DNA of 64,000 bases, from contig CM020502.1 of NCBI GenBank assembly GCA_009823395.1, positions 25,856,944-25,920,943 of the forward strand. The letters are read 5' to 3'. Positions 46,290-57,248 of the stretch are shown piece after piece. Position 1 is the stretch's first letter, and the number at the start of each line of letters is the position of its first letter. Source of the stretch: Thamnaconus septentrionalis. Taxonomy: Eukaryota > Chordata > Actinopteri > Tetraodontiformes > Monacanthidae. The notes below the pieces were generated by a model. That model did no database searches and had not been told where the DNA came from. It saw nothing but the letters and a program-made list of their open reading frames with translations. A program made the position numbers and the translations under genes.

Positions 46290-46526
46290 CATTATTTCTT
46301 CATTCATTTATTTATTTCATTTTTGTAGCTGAATACCAAAAGAAACCCGGTGATACGATTGCGCTACTGGATTCTGACATCAATTCTGACGACAGACTCC
46401 GAAACTAAAAATCAATTTGTTCGAGCTCTCTCTCGCACGGATAGAAAAAAAAATATTGCATTCATATTGCGACGCACAGCAGTTGTCTGTCCTTTGCACA
46501 GGTGCTGATCATAGTGGAAGCTGCCC

Positions 46527-46561
<35 letters not shown>

Positions 46562-47211
46562 GGTTTTGCACGGAGCGCCTTGCCGGCGCTGTGCAATCAG
46601 AATTAAGCTCCTTTGATGAAATATTGATAAGAAATATTACAATATTGGCCCCTTTCTTTGATCAAAAATTAATCGCTCTGCTTAATTCATGCAACAATAA
46701 CCGGTCGCTAGGAATCTTTGAGCAGCGTTCACGCAGTGCATTTGTAATTTCAAGTGCGTGTGTGTGTGTGTGTCATCTGTGACTCCTGAGCTGGAGGACA
46801 CTCGTGGGGGGAGGAGTGAGGGAACAGAGGGTGATGATGGGAGGCTGCAGCCAATAGGAGCTGAGAAGCTGCTCGTCCGGCCCACTGCACATCTGTACGC
46901 TGTGGTCATGTGACTCTCTGTTGCAGAGGGGCTTAACCTGCTGTCAGGGACCCTGCAGCTGTGTGTCTGTGTGTGCGCGTGTGTGTGTGTGTGTGTGTGT
47001 GTGTGGCCTCTGGATCTGGGAGAGTTTGTGTGGGATGGGACTGTGACGTCTGTGTCTCTGTGTTTTTAAACGAGCCACTAAAACATCCGGGCAACTCGCT
47101 CTGCTGGGTTGCACCTGAATGCATCGTCAAACGCTCAATTTCCTTTAAGGTGGTTTATTGCGCTGCTTCACTGCAGGAGAAACACTGACATATCGAGAGC
47201 GGGAGCATGGC

Positions 47212-47340
47212 ATTAGTCCGACCTCCCATTAGTCCGACCAAATTGCACATTGGTCTGACCTCCCCTAACCCGAACCCTGACCCTAACGGGAGGTCGGACC
47301 AGTGCGCAATTTGTCGGACTAATGGGAGGTTCGGGCTAAT
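47212..47340 (+). repeat. Long hairpin: 53-bp inverted repeat with telomere-like loop
   Basis: The left arm 47,212-47,264 and right arm 47,288-47,340 are inverted copies with only a handful of mismatches and one 1-base gap. Each arm itself repeats ATTAGTCCGACCTCCC-type words. The 23-base loop (47,265-47,287) reads CTAACCCGAACCCTGACCCTAAC as degenerate CCCTAA units (three C-rich units). Confidence 0.85.
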
Positions 47341-48160
47341 AAGTAAAAGTATAAGTTTATTTATTGTCATATGCACAGTAAAGAAACACGTTTCTTACTT
47401 TGCTGTCCACTCAAAGTACCAGTAATAAAAACAAATAAAAATAGTATTAAAAGTAGTATAAAAACACAAAATAGTAAATATAAAATAATAAATATTAAGG
47501 AAGTAACTGTACATCAGTGCAAAGTAAATAGTGAACTGTACATTAGTGCAAAGAGATTTGGAGTGGGTACTGTAAACAATAAATGGCATTAAAGTGTTTA
47601 AAGTGACTGACTGTGGATTACAGTGACTATTAAGGGCAGTTATTAATTAACTTATTAATGGGCAGATCCCATCAAAAGTCACCCTTTTCCCCCTAACCCC
47701 CACCAACCTGAGGACAACACCCACTCAGTTTTATCAGCAAATTAGAAAATCTGCAGTCGGACTGACAGCCATCATGTAGAACTTTTTCTTTTGGCTGTCA
47801 TTTCCCTTTAATTATTATCATTATTTTTCCAGCCAGGATCTCACCTGATGGTGCCACCACGAAGGCCGAGCCTCCTTCACGGAGCACTGGACGTCAGAGC
47901 TGCAGTGCTGGTGGTGTGTGTGTGTGTGGGGGGGGCAGTTAATTGGACTTGCGGTGCACCCGACCCGCGCCCAGCTAATAAAGCTCATTAAACTGTTACT
48001 AACCAGGGCGAACACGAGATCAGCTGATAAAACCTGCAGCCTGATGAAACACAACTAGATTTAATAACCATAATAGTCTTTGTTGTTGTTTTTTTCTCCT
48101 TGGCTGTCCAATGTGGGAGGGAAAAAAGACCTTAATGCTCGAAATGAGGGGACGCGGAGC

Positions 48161-48212
<52 letters not shown>

Positions 48213-48915
48213 ATCAATACAGGTTTAGTGCAGGGGAAGAGGGGCAGAAAGTGCTTCTCTTGCAGCGAGGAGCCGTAGATGTTCCAGAGGCGACTTGATA
48301 ATGGAGCTGGAGAGGAGCCCCTCCTCCTCCCCTTCCCCGCTGCCCACACACACACACACACCCTCAATCTCGCACCACCACTAAGAGGAACACATGGAAG
48401 AAAAAATAATGAGTGGAAATGGCTTTGGTTTGCTCCGAGAGACAGGAACGGAGAGAAGTGCGTGCTAAAAAAAAGAAATAAGGAATGAGCGATTTGGCAA
48501 GCCACGCCCACAGCCAGGTGCCGGTCCCGCCCCGTTAGACCACAGGCCTCGTTTTTTTTTCTTTCCTCTTTCTGCATTCATGGAATCATTAATAACGCCG
48601 CTATCTCCCTCACCTCCTGCGCCGCATTGCGAGACTTGCAGCCTCTTCCTCTTTAGTCTCCACAGAGACAATGGCCACGGTGCAGGAATCCTGCCGTTAG
48701 TCTCCTCCCTCCTCACTGAGGAGAGAGAGAGAGAGAGAGAGAGGCTCACTGTGTGGCTCATTGGAATTCTTTAGCACAGTGTTGTCAACTCACATGCCGA
48801 GATGATAAATGCGCAAGTTGAATGGTATTAAATTTATTTCCAAAAAATATTTCAGAATCTTTACTACATTTAAAAAACAGTCCTGGCTAAAAAAAAAATC
48901 ATGTACATTCTTGCA
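47341..48915. other. AT-rich repeat-like segment, then unique-looking DNA, no gene recognised
   Basis: 47,350-47,640 is AT-rich with TTTATTGTCATATGCACAGT and repeated GTACATCAGTGCAAAG/GTACATTAGTGCAAAG words, resembling a degenerate fish repeat. A (TG)n lies at 48,162-48,210 and a (GA)n at 48,721-48,743. No protein recognised. Confidence 0.45.
48162..48210 (+). repeat. (TG)24 microsatellite
   Basis: Uninterrupted TG run. Confidence 0.97.
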
Positions 48916-48927
48916 CCAAAAATAATT

Positions 48928-49303
48928 CATTCATCATTCATCTTCTATACCCGCTGATTCCTATTCAGGGTCACGGGGGTCTGCTGGAGACTATCCCAGC
49001 TGTCTTAGAGCGAAGGCAGGGTACACCCTGGACAAGTCGCCAGTTCATCGCAGGGCCACATAGAAACAAACAACCATTCACACTCACATGCACACCTGCG
49101 GACAATTTAGAATATTCAATTGACCTCACATGCATGTTTTTGGAGTGTGGGAGGAAGCCGGAGAACCCGGAGAGAACCCACGCAGACACAGGGAGAACAT
49201 GCAAACTCCACACAGAAAGGTCACAGGCCCGGGCCCCGGAATCGAACCCACGACCTTCTTGCTGTGAGGCGGCAGCGCTAACCACTGTGCCACCGTGTTG
49301 CCC
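48928..49303 (-). mobile_element. tRNA-derived SINE, copy 3, with 12-bp target-site duplication
   Basis: Minus orientation, nearly identical to the other two copies. CCAAAAATAATT flanks it at 48,916-48,927 and 49,304-49,315. A and B box sequences lie at the right end; an ATTC-type tail lies at the left. Confidence 0.95.
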
Positions 49304-49479
49304 CCAAAAATAATTAAATGAATTAAAACAGTGACAGATGCACATTAAATACAAGAATGTGATGAACATCAAATCGAAGAGCCTCATTCAATCAAGCCAT
49401 TCAATCATTCAGAATGAGTGAACCGGACTGTTGGGACCCCACCCTCCCCGCTCTGCTCTGCGCCCTCAGCCTCACTTCC

Positions 49480-50170
49480 TAGTTCCGCCCCTGCTTCACA
49501 TCCCGCCTGTCGCCTCGCCGCCTGCCGGTAGTCGGCGCCCGGCGTGTGTGTTTATGTGTGTGATGCTCTACAGCCGGAGCAAGCTGGGGGGGAGGCGGTA
49601 ATCCGCGCGCGCACACACAATCGCTCGCTCACACGCACGTACGCACGCACGGAGGCAAGCAGGCAGGCAGGAGCCGACCGCGGCGCCACCGGCTCATCAC
49701 ACTCGGAGGAGTCGCGGCGGCTGCGGGACGCCATGGAGTAGCTGCTGAGCTCTGCCCGTGCGGGGAAATCGCTGCCTGGACGCGCGGATTTGGCGTCTGC
49801 ATGCAAACATGGTCGCGCGTGAAGGAGGAAATAGATTTTGAGAGAGAGAGAAAAAAAAGATTTAAACAACACTACCACTTCTGGGGTCTTTATAGGCATT
49901 TTTACGCATCGGAGCGTCTCCAGCAGCTGATGCCGCGGGAGCAGCAGCGGGTCACGGGCTGAACCGCGGAGCCCCGGATCGTTTCCTCTTCGGAGAAGGA
50001 GAAGAACAAAAAATATATATATATATACATATTTATATAGCAGACACACAACAGAAGCAGCTCTGGATTGCCTGCCTGCAAAAGGGATTATGATTTTCTC
50101 CGACATGAGCGCGGGGACCAACTCCCCGAAGGTGCACCCTCCGAACGGAACCAGGTTCTACACCTTCCAG
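49480..50170 (+). promoter_or_regulatory. CpG-rich promoter and 5' leader of an unidentified gene
   Basis: CpG-dense DNA from about 49,490 leads into a leader with several upstream ATGs. These include a minimal uORF in excellent context (GCCATGGAGTAG, 49,733-49,741) and a 53-codon uORF (49,801-49,962). The leader continues to the ATG at 50,090. No TATA box was identified with confidence. The transcription start is not visible. Confidence 0.5.
50090..50170 (+). CDS. First coding exon (27 codons) of an unidentified gene
   Basis: ATG at 50,090 (second in-frame ATG at 50,105, better context GACATGA). The frame encodes MIFSDMSAGTNSPKVHPPNG and then ends RFYTFQ at CAG|GTCAGT (donor 50,171), phase 0. 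It has no signal peptide or membrane segment. I do not recognise the protein. The CpG-rich leader, the good donor and a peptide that looks constrained rather than low-complexity support a real first exon. It could be a separate gene or an alternative first exon of the liprin gene upstream; no downstream exon could be joined to it. Confidence 0.55.
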
Positions 50171-50175
50171 GTCAG

Positions 50176-50178
<3 letters not shown>

Positions 50179-50210
<32 letters not shown>
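50179..50210 (+). repeat. (CTG)n 8 bp after the splice donor
   Basis: About ten CTG units begin immediately after the GTCAGTCCG donor of the unidentified first exon. Confidence 0.9.
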
Positions 50211-50211
<1 letters not shown>

Positions 50212-52951
50212 GCCTCGCTGCGGGCGAAAAAAAAATGAAATGATGCTTCCTGCGTTCATGCAAGAGTCAGACTGGCTGCGTGCAATGTGTGAACGTGACT
50301 GGTGGGTGGGAAGCTGTGAAAAAAAAACAAAAAAAAAAAAACGAAGGAGGGTGTGATGTGAAGTTGGACATTTTGAGGAGGCGTTTGAGAGTCTGAAGGT
50401 GAAGAATGTCGAGCAGCGGGAGGGCAGAATGTGAACGTCCGAGAGGTCTTTCACGCCCGGCTGAATAAATCATGTGAAGTCGTGAGAGGAGCAGGAGTGA
50501 GGAGTTGCTCCTCGTGCAGCTACTGTATAATGACGCTCAATTATTCATGCCTGCCACACTGTGGCTCTGGCAGCCTAGTGTCTATATTTGGACTGAACTC
50601 AACTTCTACTGTATTTCCCCTCTTCTGCTTCTTTTCTTTTATTCTTTTTTTTTTTCAAATGAAATGATTGTGTCGCAAACTCACTACACACTGATGGTTT
50701 CACAGTGCAACAGGAGTCGACTGTCTTGGATTGATTTGTTTTTTAAGCGTGGGCGCTCCGCATGGAACTGGAAAAAAAAAAAGTGTTTCCGTCTGTGAAA
50801 CTTTTCTCTTTATTGTCCACTGACTCGTGACTGGCAGGTGCAGCCGATGAGCCTCAAGTGTTTTCTGCCTTGTTGCTGATGGCAGAAAACACACCTGCCT
50901 CGTCAGTCTCATTGCACTAAATAAAGAACTAAAATCATGTATACATACATCAGGAAAGAAAAACCTGCGTACGTACTTTTATGGATACTTGTAGAGGTCA
51001 AATGTAACTTGTATGAATCTTATGGTGTTTGAATAAGTTTGGTAGTGAAATACACTACCAGTCAAAAGTTTGGACACATACTTCTGATTTAGTGTTTTTC
51101 TTTCATTTTCATGACTATTTACATTGTAGATTGTCACTCAAGGCATCAAAACTATGAATGAACACATATGGAATATGTATTAAACAAAAAGTGTGGAATA
51201 ACTGAAACAGGTTTCACATTTTAGATGATCTAGAATAGCCACCTTTCATAGAAAATATATAGAACATAAGATATTTAGGTATTGAACATTTTTTTCTTTT
51301 GCCACATTAATCCACATATCTTGGTCATATATTTGATGTCTTCAGTGTGTATCTACAGTGTAGAAAGTAGGAACATAAAGAAGAAACAGGTGTGTCCAAA
51401 CTTTTGACTGGTAGTGTCTTTATGTAAGATTTTCTTTTCCTGATGTGTATATACATTTTTTTTGGCTGACTGTGTATATTTTTCTGCTGCAACATGACGG
51501 CAGGCCGGCCTTGCAGGGCTGCCGTGCTGTTTGTTTGTCGGGATCCTTTCCTTGTGCCGTCGTGAGTGGAATCATCAGAGAGGACGTGTTTCCTGAGGGC
51601 CGCGTCGTGTTGGGGAAGCTCAGGAATCAAAGACGTCGCGGCTCGTGTCTTCCAGTCTCTGGAAATCCCCCTTGTAAAAGAGAAAAGGGAGACGCAGGAG
51701 GAAAACTGTGCTTCAAAACACCTCAAATCCCTTTCTTCCACCCTTTGAGGTGGTTTGTGGACCGTGAGTTAAAAACTAAAAAAGCTGCAGCCTCAGATTG
51801 TTTACACGCCCCCCTGATCGTATTCACCTCATCAGCCCGCCCTTCGCTGCTCGCGGTTATAAAATCAGCCTGCTGGAGGGGAATTGGATTAAATTGCAAA
51901 GCAGGTGCCTGGAAGTCGTTGGGCAGACCCATAGGAGGAGTCTCAGAGGTTTTTTTTTTGCTCGGCACAGCTGCTGGTTCCTTCACCTTCGCGCATATTA
52001 ACGTCAGGGTCGTCTTCGCCGTTTTGGGGCCTCGGGACGGAGAAAAGTTGGTCTGGCGTTAGCGAGCTGGTCTCTCGCTTTTTCTGTGTCCCCGGCCGTA
52101 GCTGAGTGAGCGTGCGGCTCTGTGTCCTCTCAACCTGGCAAAAATAAATAAATAAATAAATAAAACTGCCGCTGCATGTTATTGATCTCTTCCTTCCTCT
52201 TGAAATGATATCACCTGGTGGCCTCCAGCTCCTCAAGCTGCTCCTGCAGGACACGGTGGCTGCAGGATCGCTGGGGAAAAAAAACAAAACACTTGCAGGA
52301 CTTTTGTGTCTTTTTGCAGGCGTCCAATCCGGCTCGTTCGGTCGCTGAAACTGGTGAAAGCTCTGAACATTTTCAGAAAAATGCTGCACTGCGGTTGTCC
52401 TGGGCTCGCTTTTTCCTGCAGTGGGACTTTTTCCCGCCTGATGAAACAAGAAAACAAATTGTAGCTGGTAGCAGAAGCAAAGCAAGGTTGAGGGTTTGAC
52501 TCCTGGGCTTTTGTGGTGTGTGTGTGTGGGTAGGGTTTTCCACGTTGTGCACGTGTCTCCGTGGCTTCCGTCGGGCTCACAGGCCGTGCACGACGGACGT
52601 GTGCACGTGTGGCCCATCTGATTGGCTGCTCAGGTGAGACACGACGGTCAGACAGGCTCTGACAGACTCGCTGCTTCCTGTCAGAGCCGTCCTCTCCTTC
52701 CCAGTGAGCCGACGCTGCTGAGCTTCAGGAGCCCTGAGTTCCACCCCGGGAACTGGGCTGAGCAGCTGCAGCCGCAGGGTCGCGTTCCTCCGCGTTCTGT
52801 TTGTCAGCGAAACCAAAACCCAGCAGCGGCCGGCTGAGTCCGACGGAGGAACCTGCGTCACAGAGGCGTCGAGAGGAAGCTCAGTTCCTCCGGCCAATCG
52901 GAGCCGCAGACGCTCCTCACCTGCGACTGCTGCGACGGCAGGTGGGACAGT
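50211..52951. other. Putative intron of the 50.1-kb gene, no gene recognised
   Basis: Contains a Tc1-type MITE (51,053-51,417), an (AAAT)n run at 52,143-52,164 and a GC-rich, protein-like minus-strand frame at 52,618-52,950 that I could not identify (see findings). Confidence 0.4.
51053..51417. mobile_element. Tc1-type MITE
   Basis: Terminal inverted repeats start CACTACCAGTCAAAAGTTTG (51,053) and end CAAACTTTTGACTGGTAGTG (51,417), the terminus widely seen on fish Tc1-like non-autonomous elements. It is about 365 bp with no transposase frame. A TA lies at the left flank; the right TA has decayed. Confidence 0.9.
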
Positions 52952-53646
52952 AGCTGCGTTTCTATAATCCCTTGAATTGTGCAAAACCCAAAAACTGGTC
53001 ATGGAAACCCCTAAACTTGGAAAAACCTCTCAAATATCGCAGAGGTATTCGGCTTATGCGCTTCACACCATTCAATGGAAACGCCTGCAAATCGCAAATG
53101 TGCTTTGTCGAAATTAGCTGCGCTTGCATTACAGTGTTTCGAAAAATAAAAGCGATATTTCTACAATTTGGACAAAGTTCAATTGTGGTTTGCAGGTGTT
53201 TACAATGAATGGTGTGAAGCGCAGAAGCCATAATTCTCGGAAAATCTTGTCCCGCGGGAGAATTACGTTTGCTTTTGTTTGTTTACGTTTGTTTGCTGTC
53301 AAGAATGGTTGTTATATTTTTCATCACTTGAAAAAAATATTCCGTCTCCTCCTCCGTCCAAACAAAACGTGCCATTTTCACTTGAAGTGAACCGCTGATG
53401 TGTAAATGCGAAAAAAGTTTTTCCATGACACTTTTTTGCGATATACCTCTGTATCGATGTGTCTGAAAAACCACGTCATGAGAGCGCAAAAACCATTCAG
53501 CAACATTTGAGAGGTTTTCCGAAATTTAGATTTTTCCATGACCTGTTTTTTTATTGCGATATTTAGGTTTTGCGTAATTCTAGAGACGCAGCTATTTTAG
53601 AAAAATAACGCTTTTATCCTGCGAAAAACTGTAATGGAAACGCAGC
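52952..53646 (+). mobile_element. Short TIR transposon, Myb/SANT-bearing family, copy 4 (outer, interrupted)
   Basis: The left end AGCTGCGTTTCTATAATCCC and right end GTAATGGAAACGCAGCC enclose another copy (53,116-53,593). The outer body lacks much of the interior (internal deletion near 53,040) and so no longer has the Myb-like segment. Confidence 0.8.
53116..53593 (-). mobile_element. Short TIR transposon, Myb/SANT-bearing family, copy 5 (inserted within copy 4)
   Basis: Starts AGCTGCGCTTGCATTACAG and ends TCTAGAGACGCAGCT. The minus-strand frame (53,489-53,283) has VVFQTHRYRG and VWTEEETEYFFQV. The host sequence reads GAAATT on the left and ATTTTAG on the right, consistent with a 3-bp ATT duplication when compared with uninterrupted copies. 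Confidence 0.85.
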
Positions 53647-54735
53647 CAATGAGAGTCATCACGACAGGAGAGTCTATTTCCAGTGCACGCCTGAGTCCTT
53701 GAAGCTGTGTTTTTTTTGTTGCTGTGACATAAAAGTTGCTCAGTCAAGACAAGCAGCAGGACCTTGAAGAGAGCCGTGTGAAAAACGCTGTGCGATTCAC
53801 TGAGCTTGCACGAAAAACTGCAGCAGAGTCCATTATTTTCTTCTTTCCCACTCATTAATCACTGCATTCGCAGGTTATCTTCGGAAAGCAGCAGTTCATT
53901 TATTTATTTATCCAAGGCATCAGCTCCTCTCGAGATTCTTCCGGCGAGCACCTTCGTTGCTGGGATGTGATTCAGACGAGACGACCACGGAGCCACTGTG
54001 CGAGTGACCTTTCTGTCCGCCTGTCGTGTGTCAGCGCTTAATCTTGGAAATCCCTGCATTTGCCGCGTGCCCATTGGCTGAAAGAGCGCCGGTCCCGCCC
54101 GCTACTTCAGGATTGTGTGTGTGCGTGCGTGTGTGTGTGCGTGTGTGTGATGTGACAACAGAGCTGTAGACAGAAACATTTATAGGGTTTTTTTTTTTTT
54201 TTTTGGGGCGTCGCCTTGCTCTTGTTTTTTTTCTTGCCATATGCCGCGCCCTCCCCGTGTGTCATGTGATGCGCAAAATGCAAATGAGCCCTGAACGCAA
54301 CACCGTGATGTGTGGCGGCGGCCGCGCACAGATTGGAGTGGACGTGCTTGACCTTTTCCTTTGTTGCGCCGTCAGACGGTAATTTGCTGAAAAACGGCGC
54401 CGGCGACACCCAGAAATGACAAACGCACAGTCGTTCCCCCTCGGAATCTATCTGCTGCTGCTGCTGCTGTGTGTGTGTGCGTGTGTGCGTGTGTGTGTGT
54501 GTGTCTGTCGGTTTCATTTGGCCTATTTTCATGCTTGTTTTTTTTTTTTTTTCTAATCAGCCCTCGTGCATTTAAAATCTGTCCCGGGCAGATGGGGAAC
54601 TGCGTTTGACCCACTTTGATGGATTCCAACACCGATTAAAAGGATGAGTGAGCATTCGAAAGCAAGAGCCGCCCCGCCCCTCCCCACGTGCACGCCTGTT
54701 TACGTACGTGCGTGTGTGCATGTGTGCTTATATTG

Positions 54736-54774
<39 letters not shown>
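54736..54774 (+). repeat. (GT)n microsatellite
   Basis: About 19 GT units. Confidence 0.95.
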
Positions 54775-54777
<3 letters not shown>

Positions 54778-55301
54778 TGATCAATAAGCACATTTTGGAA
54801 CCTGAATAAAAAGTCCAAAAAGACGTACACTTTAGGGGAGGGGAGAAAATTCATGCAAATCATTTACCATTTGTCGGTATTTGTTGTATCAAAGTGGACA
54901 CTGGTTTGAAGGCAGTGGGTCATGTGACCTGCACATTGTTGAGGCTATTGGCTAATAAATATTGACAGCAGTGGAAAAACAAAATTGTCTCAATAATGGA
55001 ACCATCAACTCCTACTGGGGGGGAAGTGGTTCTTCTGGGGCCGACGTTCAGCCTGTTAATCACCATCGAGCTCATGTTTGCATTACCAGTCTGAAGGAGT
55101 CCCATTTTTTTTCAATCTGAAAAGAGTTTTTTTTTTTAAAACAAAAACCCAGCCAGATTGCTGGATGTACTGGATCAGGCAGAGCTCCTACCGACTTCCT
55201 TCTTCTCTTTGTCAGACATCGTCCTTTCATCTGCTGGAGTCGCTCCTGATGGTGCGAGTGCGGGTGCTGCACGTCCCGCTGAGGCCTTCCAGAGAGAATC
55301 T

Positions 55302-55302
<1 letters not shown>

Positions 55303-55339
<37 letters not shown>
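55303..55339 (+). repeat. (CA)n microsatellite
   Basis: About 18 CA units. Confidence 0.95.
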
Positions 55340-55344
<5 letters not shown>

Positions 55345-56187
55345 TGCTCACAGAAGGAAAACAAAAGCCTCTTCAGCCGGGGGTTTGACGACCTCTGCAT
55401 TGATGCAACGGTGCTGCAATCCTCTGCCTCACTTGTTTGCAGCTACTTGTCGTTTATGAAGAAAAACACAATTGGGGATTGGGAATTTCTCCCCTTTTTC
55501 TCCCAGAATGAATTCAAAGCTGGGATTGGTGCATTTTATGAAGGAATGAATGGAGCTACATTGAGATGCTTGACCTCCTTCCAAGAAGGGAGGGGAAGGT
55601 CCCGGTTGGTAAAACAGCTCAGGTAGCTTTTTAGAGCGGCGAGCTGTGAGTTATGACGGCTAATAAAAGCGGCGCTAGCTCAGCGCTGAGCACCTCGCTG
55701 GAGGCTCTCTAGCGCCCCCTTAAATCCTTGCTAGCGTTCACTAGTGTGTCGGTTCCAGGGTCAAAGCCTCCCACGTGCATGTTTGCCAGCTGCCCGTGTT
55801 TGTTGTCCCAGTCGTCTGTTCTTTTTAATTTGGGCCAAGTTTGTTTCATTCAGTCGTTTATGTGGCTTTATTATCAGTGAGGTCAGTAGCAGAAACTTGA
55901 TTCTGAATTATTAATCTGAAGGCTGGGGATCCTTGGGAGACACTGTGTTGGTGTTTTACATCTTTATCACTGCGAATAAAATTGAATTTTGTCCGCTGTC
56001 CATGGTGCCGAAAGTTTCTTCTTTCTTCTCTGCTGGCTCTACTTCCTGATCCCAACCTTGTGTTTTGAGTGAAGCTGAGTAACGGAGAGCCTTTGGAGGC
56101 TGCTGGGTTCATTAGCTCACCTGCTCAGGCACTTGGCAGTGATTTGATTCTGTTAATGATGCAACACTTGCTGTGTTTGCTGACTCT

Positions 56188-56669
56188 AGCTGCGTTTACA
56201 TTACAGTTCATCGCAAAATAAAAGTGATATTTCAAAAGTTTCAACAAAGTACAATTGCGATTTGTAGGTGTTTCCACTGAATGGTGTGAATTACATAAGC
56301 CGTAATTCTCGTAAAATCTCGTCCCGCGAGACCCCACTTTGAGGAGGATGGAGGTACAGAATTTATTTTATAAATCTGCATTTTGTTGTTTGCTGTCAAG
56401 AATGGTTGTTATATCTTTATTTTTGATTACTTGTAAAAAAAAATATTCCGTCTCCTCCTCTGTCCAAACATAATGCGTCACATCCGATGACGTGTAAATG
56501 CGAAAAAAGTATTTCCTTTTGCGATATACCGCCACTGATACGTCTGAAAAACCACCTCATAAGACCTTTTAGTGACCTTTGAGAGGTTTTTCGAAGTTCA
56601 GGTGTTTCCATTGCCAGTTTTTCATTTATATTAAATTGCTTTTGTGCAATTCTAGGGGTCATCGCAGCT
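56188..56669 (-). mobile_element. Short TIR transposon, Myb/SANT-bearing family, copy 6
   Basis: Starts AGCTGCGTTTACATTACAG and ends GGGGTCATCGCAGCT. The minus-strand frame from 56,698 keeps METPELRKTSQ and RWFFRRIS, but the Myb-like part has small deletions relative to copies 2 and 3. Confidence 0.85.
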
Positions 56670-57120
56670 ACCAACTTGGTGTCTCTCGGCTGCTCCATTC
56701 CTCTCTGCTTTTGTGTGTTTTTTTTTTTTACATTTTATTTCTTCTTCCTTCAACTTAAAGGCCTGCTGTGTCAGATTCAGCGCCAGCTGTTGACAAAAAA
56801 GCATTTTCACATTTTACGCTGATCCCCGTTTTTCCCCGCCCGAATCCTCAAACCCTGGTGCCTTTTCTTCTTCTGCAATTTTTCCTGCAACCTTTTATTG
56901 TAGACTCCAAGAAGCAGGCGCGGCCCCTCCCAGTGGACGGGAGCTAAACTACGGGCCGAGCAAACGCTTCATTAGCGGGAAACACGGCACTGAAAGTGAA
57001 ACCTGCGCGAGAACAAACAAGTCGATGCGGCGTTATTACAGCTCGCCCACCCCCAACCCCTCATCCCCGGCCTCTGACCCGTAACCATGGAAGCCGTCAC
57101 CAAGTCGGCACAGGTTAATG

Positions 57121-57151
<31 letters not shown>

Positions 57152-57200
57152 CCTCTCTCTCTCCCTCACCCTTCCTGTGGCCGTGAATGCTGCAGGGGGG

Positions 57201-57248
57201 GTTAACAGCGCAGGTTAACAGCGCAGGTTAACAGCGCAGGTTAACAGC
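57201..57248 (+). repeat. 13-bp minisatellite (GTTAACAGCGCAG), 3.7 copies
   Basis: Perfect tandem copies of a unit containing the palindrome GTTAAC. Confidence 0.95.

Larger units (their letters stand above)
38922..47211. other. Putative intronic/intergenic region, no gene recognised
   Basis: Holds many simple repeats, one forkhead-motif element (41.2-41.35 kb) and one Myb/SANT-type MITE (44.75-45.23 kb). A 249-codon frame at 44,098-44,847 runs into the MITE and has no recognisable features. Confidence 0.4.
53647..56187. other. Intronic/intergenic region, no gene recognised
   Basis: Microsatellites at 54,113-54,150 (TG, interrupted), 54,451-54,503 (CTG then GT), 54,736-54,774 (GT) and 55,303-55,339 (CA). 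No protein-like frame. Confidence 0.45.
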
